Assembly: GCA_914767885.1 (NCBI GenBank)
Contig: CAJZBQ010000033.1
Coordinates: 310,001-374,000, forward strand
Source: Blepharisma stoltei
Taxonomy: Eukaryota; Ciliophora; Heterotrichea; Heterotrichida; Blepharismidae
Direction: 5' to 3'
Length of the DNA stretch: 64,000 bases
How positions within the stretch are numbered: position 1 is the stretch's first letter; each line of letters opens with the position of its first letter. A program made the translations under genes and the position numbers. Positions 34,323 through 45,784 of the stretch are shown one piece after another. The notes under the pieces are model-generated. The model saw nothing but the letters and a program-made list of their open reading frames with translations. It searched no databases and was not told the DNA's origin.

Positions 34323-34378
34323 TGTTTATTCATATAAAATTAATTCGTATTTATGATAATTTCCTTATTTAAGCCTAT

Positions 34379-36700
34379 TTAATATAGCTTTCCAAGCAGA
34401 CTTGGTATAGATCCTCCTCCTAGCGTTTCAATCGTCGACACATCAACATAGCATATTTCTCTGCCTTGCAGATTCACAAGATTTTTGGCGCTTTTTGACA
34501 TAAAAACTACTTCTGTGAGCTTAGTTGGCGAGTAAAGTGTTTGGAACGATGCTGCATAATTATACATTCCAGAATGCTCAACATCAATAATTTCATACCC
34601 CTTCAGCGCTTTTTTAACTCTTTCTACTTCTAATGAGTCGATTGAGGCTAAATTCAAAACTGCATGTTCAGGTGTGAGCGACATGATTAAATTCGTATGG
34701 TAAATTGGGAATCTTTTTTGGTCAGAAGCTCTAAAAATCACTGATTTCCATTTTTCTGAGCTATTGGTACCATAATTCATATATCTCACCATTTCATTTA
34801 GAACTGTCTCAGATGATCGATGAGAAGTAGCCATAAAAATTTGTCGATTTTTGGTGTCCAAAACAAAACTTCCAGATCCTTCTAATGCTAAGTCGCCTTC
34901 TTCAAAAAAGGTTAAATCAATGACGGTCGGATATAGGGTTTCTAAATACTTTATCATGTCTTTTCTGCGCTCACGTTTCCTAGAGTCACTTTTCATGGGA
35001 AGAATGAACAAAAGCTTTGCGTCTGTTATTGGAGGCCCAAACGCAGCAAACCAGTCTCCTGCGAAATAAGATTCTAACTCTCCTCCGTGAGCAAACAAAA
35101 CCATTAGAAAAATCCCTATTTTTTGCCCAAAAAACACCCTCCGTGAGAAAAAAAATTTTTTTAATAGAAAAATTTTTTATGGAAAAAAAATTGATATATA
35201 AGTGATAACTAGTATCAGAAATCTTGAGCTAATTCTTTTAATTTTTAAATAAATTGCGTTTTAAAACATAAATTTTACAAATCAAATTATATTTGCCTTC
35301 CCAATTTTCGAGAAGTGGGATTTTTTTGAGTTTCGAAATTTTTTTTCTTTAAAACTTATATATAAAATTTTTTTTAAAAAACAAAATTAACCCCTCTCCG
35401 CGAGCGAACAAGATTTTTTTGTTCTCTCACGGAGGGGGGATTAAGGCTTTTTTGTCGTCGTTTCTTTTGCTAGTTACTGTGATGCCGTATATATATTAAA
35501 ATGGGACACGTGCAGTCAAGATCTTACGACTACGGCGAACTGGGACGGACTACGAGTCAAGAATCAAGTGCAGGTTAAAGAGATGCGTATCAGGGTCGGT
35601 TTTGGCTGCTTTACTGTGGTTGGAAAAGAGATATCTCAACAAAGTCCTTTTGGATTCAAGGACACATGAGCATTTCTCTACCGAGAAACTGGGAGTTTCG
35701 GCCTAGGCCAAAAGGAATAGTCTCTTTCATTTAGCTGCCGAATGAAGGCATTTCAGCACTTGACTGGATTTGATCCTAGAATCAAGCTGCTCCAATCACC
35801 CATAGCAGCAGAAATCCAAAAGCCGCCCACTCAAGACTGAAGCCGCAAGGCAAGGATGAGACAGATGCTACCGGAAGTGGCACCCGTTTTGCAGGACAGA
35901 CCCTCTGAACTATGGTCGAAAAGCGGATGAACCTCCCATACGGTAGGCCTTTGGTGACTGCGTCAACAATATGGCTAGCACCTGTCTTTAATAACCTAAC
36001 CTACTGTGATTCCGTAGGATTGTAAAGCTTTTTCAAGATTGTTTAACTCAACTCTGCAAATTTCTGGGAATAACTTACTCCCCCCCTCCGTGAGTGAACA
36101 AAAACATTTTGTTCACTCACGGAGGGGGGTTAATTTTTTTTTTTAAAAAAATTTATATATAAATTTTATAAAAAATATTTTTTTTCGAAATTTAAAAAAA
36201 TCCTAATTCGCAAAAATTGAAAAGCAAATATTAATTTAATTTATAAAATTTATGTTTTAAAAAGCAATTTGTTTAAAATTACACAGAATTAGCTCTAGAT
36301 TTCATTATACTAATTATCATTTATATATCAAAATTTTTTTCCATTTCTATTAAAAAAAATTTTTGTTCACTCACGGAGGGTGGGTTTTTGGGCACAAAAT
36401 AGCGATTTTTCTAATGGTTTTGTTCACTCACGGAGGGGGGGGGGAGTTAGAGCTGTTTTTAAGAAATGTGTTATCTTTTGTCTCACCAGGGTTTGAGCCA
36501 AATTTTTGAGGTTTTATCACCAGCACACTGCTGGGGAATGTGGCTGATAATTGAGATTCTGATTTGGGTTCTGGGATTAAAACTTCTACTTGATCTGGTT
36601 CAGGGTTTTCACTTTCTGTTGAAAAAGGTCGATATTGGAATGCTTTTGAGAATTTAGAAGAGCTTCTAAGACATAATAGAGAAAGCCTAGAGAAAACCAT
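34379..36700 (-). CDS. CtlX-like amidinotransferase-fold protein, mitochondrial type
   Basis: Pieces 36700-36448, 36075-36002, 35474-35442 and 35074-34379: 1056 nt, 351 residues. The N-terminus MVFSRLSLLCLRSSSKFSKA with PFSTES looks like a mitochondrial presequence. The rest follows the CtlX (citrulline utilisation hydrolase) family: FAGDWFAAFGPP, LFILPMKSDSRKRERR, DLALEGSGSFVLD, and FPIYHTNLIM with the His. The C-terminal loop reads GGGSIPSLL where active family members have GGGS followed by the catalytic Cys, so Cys appears to be Ser. Three insertions (MITE, SINE-like, MITE) lie in 1.4 kb. Confidence 0.8.
35075..35441. mobile_element. Tourist-like MITE IES, 367 bp
   Basis: TAA at 35075-35077 and 35442-35444. 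Opposite orientation to the copy at 36076. Removal joins KKAL to ESYFAGDWF. Confidence 0.8.
35475..36001 (-). mobile_element. SINE-like retroposon, 527 bp, with 15-bp duplication
   Basis: TACTGTGATGCCGTA (35475-35489) and TACTGTGATTCCGTA (36002-36016), one mismatch. Sister of 28328-28869 along its length. On the minus strand it begins with GGTGCTAGCCATATTG and ends CCCATTTTAATATATA. Removal joins LQSYGITV to TSKRNDDKKA. Confidence 0.85.
36076..36447. mobile_element. Tourist-like MITE IES, 372 bp
   Basis: TTA at 36075-36077 and 36447-36449. Standard ends and two right-hand tandem motifs. Removal joins FLKNSS to KLFPEICRVE. Confidence 0.8.
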
Positions 36701-36841
36701 AATAATTTAGAATAGATTTATTTTAGTCATGGCGCATATCATCAAAAATTAAAGAAAGCCAATATCAGAATAAAAAACTTACTTAAAATTATATTAACCT
36801 TTCCATTTGATGTCAATTATCCAAGCCAATTTAATGTACAA

Positions 36842-38566
36842 TTATTTTTTAAATATTTTTCCTAACTTCTTATTTTTTACAGGCAAGCTTTCTTTTGCTT
36901 TCGGAGCATTAAGCGACTCTAAAAACATTATCATTTGGTTTTGCATGTCTACAATCACTTTATTTTTCATCTCTATTTGCGATATCTGCTGTACTGACTC
37001 TTTTGTTTTTAATTTTATTTGTGCTTCTTTTATCTCAGCATTTTGGTTCTGTATTAAAGCTTGAAGACGGCTGATTTCTAATTCATAATTTTTCTCTTTT
37101 TGATGTATGGCATCCACTAAGCTTAGATTTTCTTCATGAAGCCTTGAGCTTTCTAATTGCAAAGTTGCTACGTGGTCATCAATATTCATTGTGGATTTTT
37201 CCGAAATTAAATGTTCAAGCTGCTGGATTGACCTAATATAAGAAATAATTAGCTTTTTCGCATAATTTTTTTCTTCCATTGCCTTTTGGAGCTGCACCCT
37301 TAAATTAGAGTTTTCTATTTGTGAATTATTTGCTTCAAGCTCATTTAATTTTTTTTTGCATTCTTCTAACTCAACTGCAGTAGGATTTTCAGATTTTAAT
37401 AAATTTGAAATTTCTGCCAACATTTCATTTATCATCTGTTTAAGCTCTTCTTTTTCAGCTTCATGCTTATTTGCACTTGAGCTTGCATTAGCTTCTTTAA
37501 GCTGGGCGATATTTTTTTCTTTTTCACGAATATTTTCTTGCAGAGCCGCAATTTCTTTGGCATGCTTTGCATTTAATAAATTAAAATTTTGTTCTTGTTT
37601 ATGATTTTGTTCGACTAAAAGAGATTTCTCTTTTATTAAACTTTCTTTTTCAGAAATCAATTTAGATTCTTGGGTTGATAAAGTTGACTGTAAATCAGAA
37701 ATTCTTTTATTCATTATATCTACCTGTGTTTTATTTTCAATTTCTTTGCTTTCAAGTAATTGATTTAGCTGGGAATTCAATAATTTTATTTTTTCACTTT
37801 CTTTAACAAGTGAAGATTCTCTTTCTCTTGCAGATTTGAGAATATTTTCAAAACTTTGCTCAAATATCCCATTTTCAGTTTTTAACCCTCCTTGTCTTCC
37901 ATTCGTTTTTTTATTAGCCCGTTCTAGCTCTTCTTTCAATTTCTCAATTTCCATATTTTTTTCTTTCAAAGCGTTTTGTGTATTTTTCATCAAATTTTCA
38001 TAATCATTATTTTTCTTCACATCTTTAATACTTCCTTTTCTTTTTACCCCATTTTCACTCGCATTTAATTTACCTCTCACTTCAGTCAATTCCGCTTTTA
38101 GCAACTCAATTTCTTGCTGATATTTTGCTTCCCTTTCGTCACTTAATTTTTCCAATTTTTGCAGCTCTTCAATTAATTTCATTTCTCCTTCCCCTTTAAC
38201 AACTTTTTTAAAGACTTCAATCTGCTGTTCTAATGTTTTATTTTTACCTTGAGTATCAATAAGTATAGAATTTAAAGACTCAATTTGTGATTCCATGTTT
38301 TGGCGTTCTTGTATAAAGGCTTGTTGAGTTTGACTTGCAAGTTGTTGAGCTTTTTCAAACATATTTATAAGCAACTGTTTTTCTACTTCTCATGCTTGAG
38401 GAGCTTGTCTTAAGTTAGGAGCTTGCTTTGGGTCTGGTGTTGTAGATGAGCTTCTTGTTTGTTTTAACTTAAGTTCACGGGCAGCTGTAAGTTTTTGCAT
38501 TATTAATTCTCTGAAGCTGAAACCATCCTGGTTTTTTGCATATTCGAAATCCTTTAATTCTTCCAT
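36842..38566 (-). CDS. long coiled-coil protein
   Basis: 574 residues, uninterrupted. The start is ATG 38566 (MEELKDFEYAKNQDGFSFRE), read through a UGA-Trp (in QAPQAWEVEKQ) into a coiled coil of about 500 residues that ends in a basic tail KNKKLGKIFKK. Heptads run almost without break. Typical of ciliary or cortical structural proteins in ciliates, but no specific family is clear. Confidence 0.75.
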
Positions 38567-38574
38567 AATCGAGA

Positions 38575-39515
38575 AATTATAACTTTCCCCTGTGAGCGAA
38601 TAAAAATATTGGAAAAAGCCTTATTTTTTGAACAAAAAATCATCCTCCATGAGTGAACAGAAAAATGCTTTAAATATTAGTGATAAATTTTTCATAGTGG
38701 AAATCTATAATTTTAAAACAGCTTGCATTTTAAAACATAAATTTTGAGAATTGGATTTTTTTGAGTTTTTGAAAAAAGCATCATCACTTGCTACTTTTTA
38801 GTGCAAAGCATACCACCTATACTGGCAGACCTGTTTCGATAAACAAAATGGCATTTCGGCCCTTGACTAGTCTTCCAGCAATGGAGCATCACTTTCAGGA
38901 TTGGGCTTTACCTCGAGAGTAGAGGGTTATAGTTCGAAAGTGAAAGTTCAGCAGCGTCTACATGCAATATCATGACCATTAGGCAACCACCTAGCGTGAA
39001 ACTGGGAGTTACGCGCAGGCTTTGAATTTTTCTTTTTGCCGGTAATTGACCAGAAATGACATTTTTGGGGATTTTTGTGTGGACAACCTTCAATTTCCCA
39101 TATAGAATGTCGCAGAAATCAATAGCCTTACCACTCAACACTAGAAGTGACAAGGCAAGGAGGAGGAGAAGGTGACGAAGAGCCCTGTTTCACAAGTTCC
39201 ATGACGTCAGGCAGTGAAGAAGAGGAAAGGTGAAGCACGACCAATTTTTAATCAGGCTATTATCTCAACTCAAAAAAATCCTCCGTGTCGACGTGGTAAA
39301 GAGGGTGAATCACCTAGGACATCTTTGGTGACTACGCTACAATAGGTGAGAGCAATCTAAACTTGTAATTTAAGTTAAGGTGGTTATTTCGTATTTTTCA
39401 AGTTTGGGATACGAACTGCCCCATCAGTATGGGCAAACTTGCGCCCAAAGTCAAAGGGACGATAATCCACTCCATGAGCAAACCAAATTTTTTGTTCGTT
39501 CATTGAGAAGGAAAG
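38575..39515. mobile_element. SINE-like element inserted in a MITE
   Basis: 38575-38785 is the left part of a decayed MITE (CCCTGTGAGCGAATAAAAA, then the AT-rich core). 39466-39515 is the right end (GTTCGTTCATTGAGAAGG). Between them lies a GC-richer block of about 600 bp. Its left two thirds (minus strand 3' part) match the 13-kb element (CAGTTTCACGCTAGG on the minus strand). Its right third matches the 5' part of the 28/35-kb type (TAGTCACCAAAGATG). Lies between divergent genes, so no frame test is possible. Confidence 0.6.
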
Positions 39516-39538
39516 TAAGCAATTTTCACATATGAAAT

Positions 39539-40411
39539 ATGGAGAGCTCTAAAAAGTAACTTCTAGATAGGACTGCAGAGTATCTTATTCAGAATAATCA
39601 AAAACTCAGTAAAGAGTACGCTGAGCTTAAAGAACAGTATGATAAAATTGTTGTAAAATCTACACCGAAAGCAAAAACTCAGAATGTTCACATGTTAAAA
39701 GCAGCCTTAGGAACTCCTGAATCTTCCAAAAAAGTTCTGAGAATATTTGAAAAAGATATCGAATTTCTTGAAAGAAGACTGCTAATGCCAAAAGATATTG
39801 ACATTGAGTATAAATTAGAAATTCAGATTAGAGAGCTGAAAAAACAGCTGGAGTCACTTCGAAAAGAAAACGAAAGACTTAACAAATTAACCTTGCAAGC
39901 CAAAGAAGCACCTGTAATAGCCCAAAACCCAGAAAATGAGCTTCTAAAAGAAATCAACCAATTAAATAAAGAAATTGACAAAACTGATTCAAAAATTACA
40001 AAAAATGAAAAAATGCAAGAAGAACTGGCACAGAAAATCCCAACTTTAGAGTCAAAATCTTATAAATTACTTACAAAATTAGGAAAATATAAAGAAAGAA
40101 ATGATGAAAAAGCAAAGAAATTTGATGATATGAACAAGAAATTGACGATAATAAGCAATAGCTGGAAATCAAACGTTGCCAAATATCAGCAAATAATTAA
40201 AGAAATGGAGCAAGAAGAAGGACAAATCAGAGAAAGGTTTGTTGGGATAAAAACAAAAGTTTTTAAAAAAGACCAACAGATGAGGCTACTCCATATGACT
40301 CGCGACGAGCTCATTTCAATGAGAAGCTCCCCAGACAAGCCTGACGATGGGATGTTCCGTCCTGATGTAAATTTTTTGTACAAGCCATCAGTAAATGCTT
40401 TGTATATCTAA
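39539..40411 (+). CDS. coiled-coil protein
   Basis: Exons 39539-39555 and 39571-40411: 858 nt, 285 residues. Starts MESSKK, then TAEYLIQNNQKLSKEYAELK after the intron. Heptad-rich throughout (EIQIRELKKQLESLRKENE), with a short Pro/Asp end (SSPDKPDDGMFRPDVNFLY). No UGA. Divergent from the 36842-38566 coiled-coil gene. Family not recognised. Confidence 0.75.
39556..39570 (+). other. 15-nt intron
   Basis: GTAACTTCTAGATAG; unspliced it gives an immediate in-frame UAA. Confidence 0.85.
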
Positions 40412-40435
40412 TAACTAGCCTAATATGGCCTTATA

Positions 40436-41449
40436 ATGTGGAAATTAATTCGAGGTATTGATTTCTCAGCAATTGTTTGCGGACAAGGATTGTCAATACT
40501 CAACACATTTACAGGGGTTTTTTCGAAGCTTTTACTTAATTTAGGCTTAGATACTCCTTTATTTCAGCTATTATGAACCTATTTCTTAATCTACACAACT
40601 TTTCAAATTTTTTTCCTAATCAGCAAGCAAAAATTCCCATGACGCCACGGCTGAAAATACGCAATCGCCTCAATTACAGATTCCCAAGCTAATTTCTTAA
40701 CTGTTTTAGCTTATCAAAAAACCAGCGTCGTAAGTGTCCTTACATTAGTAAACACTTCATTGATATTTGTGATGATTTTATCATACTTTTTTTTAAAGCA
40801 TCGGTATAATAAATACCAGTACTCAGGAGCTGCAATTGCTCTGTGTGGGGTCTGTGTGATAATTATTTCAGATCTTAGGGATAATAACTGGCTATGGGGA
40901 GGGACGATTGAAGGTGACATTTATGTTTTGATAGGGTCTATGCTATATGCGGTGTAATTTTAATGTAGGACAAATGTATATGTGGAATATTTGATGAAGA
41001 ATGAGCATGGACCTCAAGAATATTTGGTAGTTTTAGGAGGATGTGGCAGCATTATAATGCTTGTTGAGTCGATTTGTTTAGAAATAGACAAAATACGAAG
41101 TATTGATGGAGTTTACCAAGGTAAATTATATCTAGTTCTTTGCTATATGGGATTCTCTTTTACCATGCTGATGATATATTCATGCACGCCTTATTATTTT
41201 GAAAGATATGGTGCTGCTATGTTTAATTTGTCACTTTTGACAGCAATGGTTTATGGGCTACTTTTTGGAATCATGATTTTTGGAGAGTCAATGTCCTGAC
41301 TCTATTTAATTGGCTATTTTTTTGTGATGACAGGAATTTTTGTATATAGCCTCCCTAAAAAGAATACAAATAATGAAGGGAATGACACAATCCTCACTGC
41401 TTTGTCTTCTGCGAGCAAAGATGAAGCGAACTTGTGGAAGTTCACATAA
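40436..41449 (+). CDS. SLC35F-like drug/metabolite-type transporter
   Basis: Exons 40436-40953 and 40969-41449: 999 nt, 332 residues, UGA-Trp at several positions. About ten hydrophobic helices (GLSILNTFTGVFSKLLL, TLVNTSLIFVMILSYFFLK, IALCGVCVIIIS), and the motif MLYAVTNVYVEYLMK like the YAxSNVxEEY motif of SLC35F1/F2/F6. Nucleotide-sugar-transporter superfamily, Golgi or vesicle membrane. Substrate unknown. Starts 25 bp after the preceding gene, same strand. Confidence 0.8.
40954..40968 (+). other. 15-nt intron
   Basis: GTAATTTTAATGTAG; splicing restores YAVTNVYVEY in a conserved transporter motif. Confidence 0.9.
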
Positions 41450-41809
41450 TTCTATAATTAAATATAGCTGAAATAAATTATTCAAATTTTATGATATGCA
41501 TATGTATAAAAAAACAAATAAATCAGATCCGCCTTTTCCTATCAGAGATCATTCATGGGATTCATCATCGAATATGTTTGGAAAATCGACATTTTATTAA
41601 TATAAATTTAAGTATGAACAAAATTCTTATTTTCAATTGCTCTCAGACAAAATCTGTTATTAAATGAAGTTTTGGCTGAATGGTAATTATTTTATATTCG
41701 AGAAGGTAAATTTTAAAAATGTGCATGAGAGAAGTATAAAGGGTTTGTGAAGCCAATTTATTAAGAGTATAATTTTTGTATATAGCCTAAATATCTTTAA
41801 TAGAAACTA

Positions 41810-41882
41810 TCCGCATTTGTCTAGCTGGTTAGGATATCAGGCCTTCACCCTGAAGACCCGGGTTCGAGTCCCGGATGCGGAA
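41810..41882 (+). tRNA. tRNA-Glu (UUC)
   Basis: Cloverleaf of 73 nt: acceptor TCCGCAT with ATGCGGA, D arm GTC..GAT, anticodon arm TCAGG-CCTTCAC-CCTGA with anticodon TTC, T arm CCGGG-TTCGAGT-CCCGG. The B box GGTTCGAGTCC is perfect. A T run at 41884-41890 serves as Pol III terminator. No CCA encoded, no intron. Confidence 0.95.
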
Positions 41883-42380
41883 CTTTTTTTCTTTATAAAG
41901 TGAAACTTCAATAACTCTGCTATTTTTGTCGCCAAGCATTAAAGAAGTATTTAATTAAATTTCAAATAAATAATAATGCTAAAATAGCATCAATCAATGC
42001 ACTTCAAAAATTTTGTACATTGGGCGGGATCTTTTTATAAAAATAAATGTCTTCAGTCAATCACTTACATTTCACGTTAATAGGAATCAATTTTTGACTA
42101 TGGTGAGTTTTTTGCACATGCGCTTTAAAAGCCCTGAGAATTGAATTAGAGGACGAAGTCTATTTCGATAGCATATATATTTAAGTGAAGCAAAGAGAAA
42201 GAATCACGCTACCTTAATTGACAAATTTAAATCTTTTAAAACTGATAAAATGTTTAATCCCTTATAAAATGTTTAAGTTTCTGCTTTAATGTTCAATGTG
42301 AGAGTAGTTTCTTGAAGTTGAAATATGGGATCTACGATGTTGGCATGTATGATTCGCTTTTTTTAGCTTGTTTTTGATCT

Positions 42381-43266
42381 GGTGTGTTGGCTCTATTTTT
42401 TAAATTTTAACAAACCTAAATATTTTGACTTGTCAAGCTAAAATTAAAATGCTAATTATGCAGCTGACAACACACTTACTGATGTAAAATAAATAAAAGC
42501 ATCAATCTTTATAAAGTGATTAATTGCGATATCATTATGATTTCTAATATGTGATTCGTCAATAAGGCGATTGATAGCTCTATTGTGCAATGTTCCAATA
42601 GGTGTACGCTAAATATCTCCAGTATAATCTTGGCTTCTTAGTATAAAGAGATGCCCACTATGGAGAAGTTGTATGAGGGAAAAATAAAAATTGAAAGAGG
42701 GGACTCGCCAATAAGGAGATTGATAACTGTTCATGTGGCAGTTCTCCAATAGACTCAAGATTGAAAATCTCTACAGAATCTTGACTTAATTTAGTTTTTT
42801 GAATAAAGATGGAGTATTTATGGAGATATGGCCTATGGAAATGGAAAATAAAAATTGGAAGAGGGAGTTCTCTGATAAAGCGAATTATTTCTCTTCATGT
42901 AGCAGTACTCCAATAGGTTCACCATTAAAAATCTCCAGTACAATCTTGACTTTTCTTTGATTCTTGAAATTAAGATGGAGAAGTAGTATGTGAAAATAAT
43001 AAAAATTGAAAGAGGGATCTCGTCGATAAGGCGATTGATAGCTCTTTATGTGGCAGTACTCCAGTAGGTGTATCATTAAAAATCTTCAACAGAATCTTGA
43101 CTTATTTTTATTTTTTGGAGTAAGTTCAATATATAAAAAATGCTTAAAGAATAAAATTTATCAATAAAATCAAATAAAATAGCCCAAAATTATTTTTCTT
43201 TGATTTTAGCTTGACATGCCAAAATTATCAGGTTCGTTAAAATATTAAAAATGGAGCCACCGCACC
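42381..43266. mobile_element. foldback element with an internal satellite
   Basis: Left arm 42381-42446 and right arm 43200-43266 are about 66-bp inverted repeats (GGTGTGTTGGCTC..GTCAAGCTAAAAT against its complement ending GGAGCCACCGCACC), roughly 85% matched by eye. Between them about four tandem units of about 150 bp start near 42557, 42706, 42870 and 43018 (CGATAAGGCGATTGATAGCTC is the core), each followed by CCAATAGGTG and ATCTTGACTT. No coding capacity. 41450-41800 and 41890-42380 show nothing else. Confidence 0.65.
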
Positions 43267-43366
43267 AATTCATATATGCTAAAAGCTAATCAGATCCTAT
43301 TTGAATTTTAAGGTCAATGATTATAATCTTCACCTAAAACACTCTAATGAAAACAAGACATTGAAC

Positions 43367-44376
43367 ATGAGCAAAGAACTTAGACGCTTTATAAGAAAAT
43401 GCTGCTTAGTTTATTTATATAAAAAAGATTTTAATTTAATAAGCTCTACAAATAGAATAATTTATTTACCTTGCACTTGGTTTTAGTTATAGAAACTTAT
43501 ATTATGGATATAGATTTTGCCCTCTTATTATTTCAAAGCAAATGCGCAAAAAACGCTATATAAAACAGCATGCTCAAATTTTTTTATTTTTTCTTTCCGT
43601 GAAATTATTTATCATTGTTTATAGATATAAAAACTTATACCTTATATTTATTTTTATTATATTTAATAATTTTTGAAATTAGGAAGTTAGTTATCCCAGA
43701 TAAAATCTTTGTAGATATTCCTAGAGACTCGGAAAAAGCTAATTCTGCTGCCAAAAACCCTCCAGACAGCGGATTTGTATGACCTACACTGCACCCTCAC
43801 TCGAAATCCTTATTATCTTCTGATAAAGCAGCTTCAAACTCTTTCAAGTACAGTTATCAAGCTAGCAATCCTGCTATATATAACAATGAAGATGAAATTG
43901 CATGGCCTAAGCTAGAGCTGCAATCATCCTCCGTTTCAGTTCCAGCTGATTCACCACAAGTTGATCCTACAATTTTGAAGCCTATCCAAAATCATCTTGA
44001 AGCTGAAACTGAATGACAATCAATTCAAAGTCATTCCCACTCATCGAAAAACTCCCAGTGCTCTAATTTAGATAAAAAAGAGAACTCTGAAGACAAAAAC
44101 TTGAATAATAAGCCTGCAGAAACTGCAAAGCTTGGAATTCCTGATAAAACTTTTCCATTTGTGGTAAATTCACATAAAAAGAAGGAAAATGTCCAATATA
44201 ATTTTCAAAGTTATAAAAAAGAAGAAAAAGTAAGCCAAGATAACTATGTGAACCAATATAGGCTCAATCCACATGCCCAAAATTTTCAAATCCAAACAGA
44301 AAAAAGTGCGAAATCATGGGGAGTTTCCAATAAAAACGTGCAAAAAAGCCAAGATGCTACTAACTTGCCCCTTTAA
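43367..44376 (+). CDS. hypothetical Ser/Asn-rich protein
   Basis: Pieces 43367-43406 and 43688-44376: 729 nt, 242 residues. MSKELRRFIRKCCL joins VIPDKIFVDIPRDS after IES removal. Low complexity, with two UGA-Trp (one in DSGFVWPTLHP). Ends NLPL and UAA. It lies just upstream of the CCCH/RING gene on the same strand and could be its 5' part: removing 44374-44693 would join them in frame. That would discard a coding-like stretch, so they are kept separate. Confidence 0.5.
43407..43687. other. 281-bp TA-bounded IES
   Basis: TA at 43407-43408 and 43688-43689, within the local repeat TTAGTT. Removal joins KCCL to VIPDK. AT-rich. Confidence 0.6.
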
Positions 44377-44600
44377 ATTGGAACTATTTTTTATTTCAAT
44401 AATAAAATTTTATAGGTGAAAATACTAATTTTCATAAAATTCGTTTTGACCTAATTGAATACAAAAGTATATTTAAACAGTTTTTACACTAAATCAATCA
44501 ATTTTTTGCATTAATTCTTCAAGTTCACAATTTAAAATGTTTCGTTCAATTTATATTTTTTTAAAAATTTATAAAATTTTTTTAAATAAAACTCCTTTAA

Positions 44601-45479
44601 AATGGAGCAGGATTTTTGTTCCAATTAAAGTTATGGAGTAAAGAACTTGATGATTGGGACACGCAAAAAAAGATATCGTTTACAGGAAATTGATATTATG
44701 TAGAAAAAAAATATCAAAGCATAGTCAATAAAGTGCCAAATGAACCCAAAAATTCAGGCAGAAGAGATTCAAATAACTTTTATAGCATCCCAAATCAAGA
44801 ACAAAGCACTATGGATCACTCTGTTCCTCGACAACTCAAAATTGAGCCAAATGATCCTACTACTCATTCATGAATTTCGCCAAAAATTGATTATACTTGC
44901 AAGCCTGAAGAATTTGACCTTATAACCTATAAAACAATTCCTTGCAAAATCGGGAGTGCTTGCACAGGTCTTTGTCCAAGATATCATTACCAAGGCGAAA
45001 AAAGGAGATCTCCTTCAGAATATAACTACATTCCAGAGCTATGCTGCAAAGTAGGAAATTGCCAGCTAGGCGACAGATGTATAAAAGCCCATAATATTAT
45101 TGAAATCTTGTATCACCCACAAGTGTATTTGACTTTTGATTGTCCATATCCAAGATTATCTAATGGCTGCTATCTCGGCCAATACTGTAATTTTACTCAT
45201 ATTAATAACCCAGAAAGCCAAAAAAACGTGATAGATCAGCATCGGCTTGCCCTTGAAAAAGTTCATCAAAAACATGCTCAGCTGGAAGAATTTCATAAAA
45301 AACTGGTAGAAAAAGAAGAAGAAATAAAATGCTTGGAAAATTCAATTCTTTGCAAATGCAAAGAAAATCTCAAAAGAGTTATTATGATTCCATGTGGCCA
45401 CGCTTTTTGTGAGCTATGTGCGAATGAAGTTGCATGTGCCGAATGTGGGAAAATTGGAAAGTCCTATCCAATTCAATAA
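44601..45479 (+). CDS. CCCH zinc-finger plus RING protein, Unkempt-like
   Basis: Open from 44601 to the UAA at 45477-45479. The first in-frame ATG is 44811, but coding-like sequence (LWSKELDDWDTQKKISF, then a UGA-Trp) precedes it, so the 5' end is unresolved. Domains: CCCH-type clusters PCKIGSACTGLCPRYH, CCKVGNCQLGDRCIKAH and CPYPRLSNGCYLGQYCNFTH, with the linkers RRSPSEYNYIPELC and EILYHPQVYL that mark the Unkempt family; a coiled coil; and a C-terminal RING (CKCKE, PCGHAFCELC, CAEC). Predicted RNA-binding ubiquitin ligase. Confidence 0.75.
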
Positions 45480-45500
45480 TATAGTGTTTTGGCGTTATTT

Positions 45501-45597
45501 TTGATCAGCTCCCAAGAGCCATAAATGGGTTTCCACGTGGAATTTCTGGATTTTCACGCGCGAAATCTATATTTGGCTCGTGGGAGCCGATCAGAAA
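45501..45597. repeat. 97-bp inverted repeat
   Basis: GATCAGCTCCCAAGAGCC at the left and GGCTCGTGGGAGCCGATC at the right pair almost fully, with ATAAA/TATTT continuing inward. Intergenic, between the CCCH/RING and WDR47-like genes; it may be a palindromic element like those found in genes here or a 3' structure. Confidence 0.55.
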
Positions 45598-45784
45598 TTC
45601 AAGAAAGGGACTATAAATAATTTTGAGAATAAATATTATCTTAAATGAATGAATAATAATATGTTTTTATACTTATATAATTTTTTGCTTATTTATAACT
45701 CGTAAATTGATTAAACATAATTTAGCTCAACACTCACAAATGGCAATTTAATAGTCTATGAAAATTATTAACATTACATTTTAA

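Noticed and set aside
44374-44693. Possible IES fusing the Ser/Asn-rich gene to the CCCH/RING gene
   Set aside because: In frame, but it would delete a coding-like segment (LWSKELDDWDTQKK) and no retained evidence favours it; left as an alternative.
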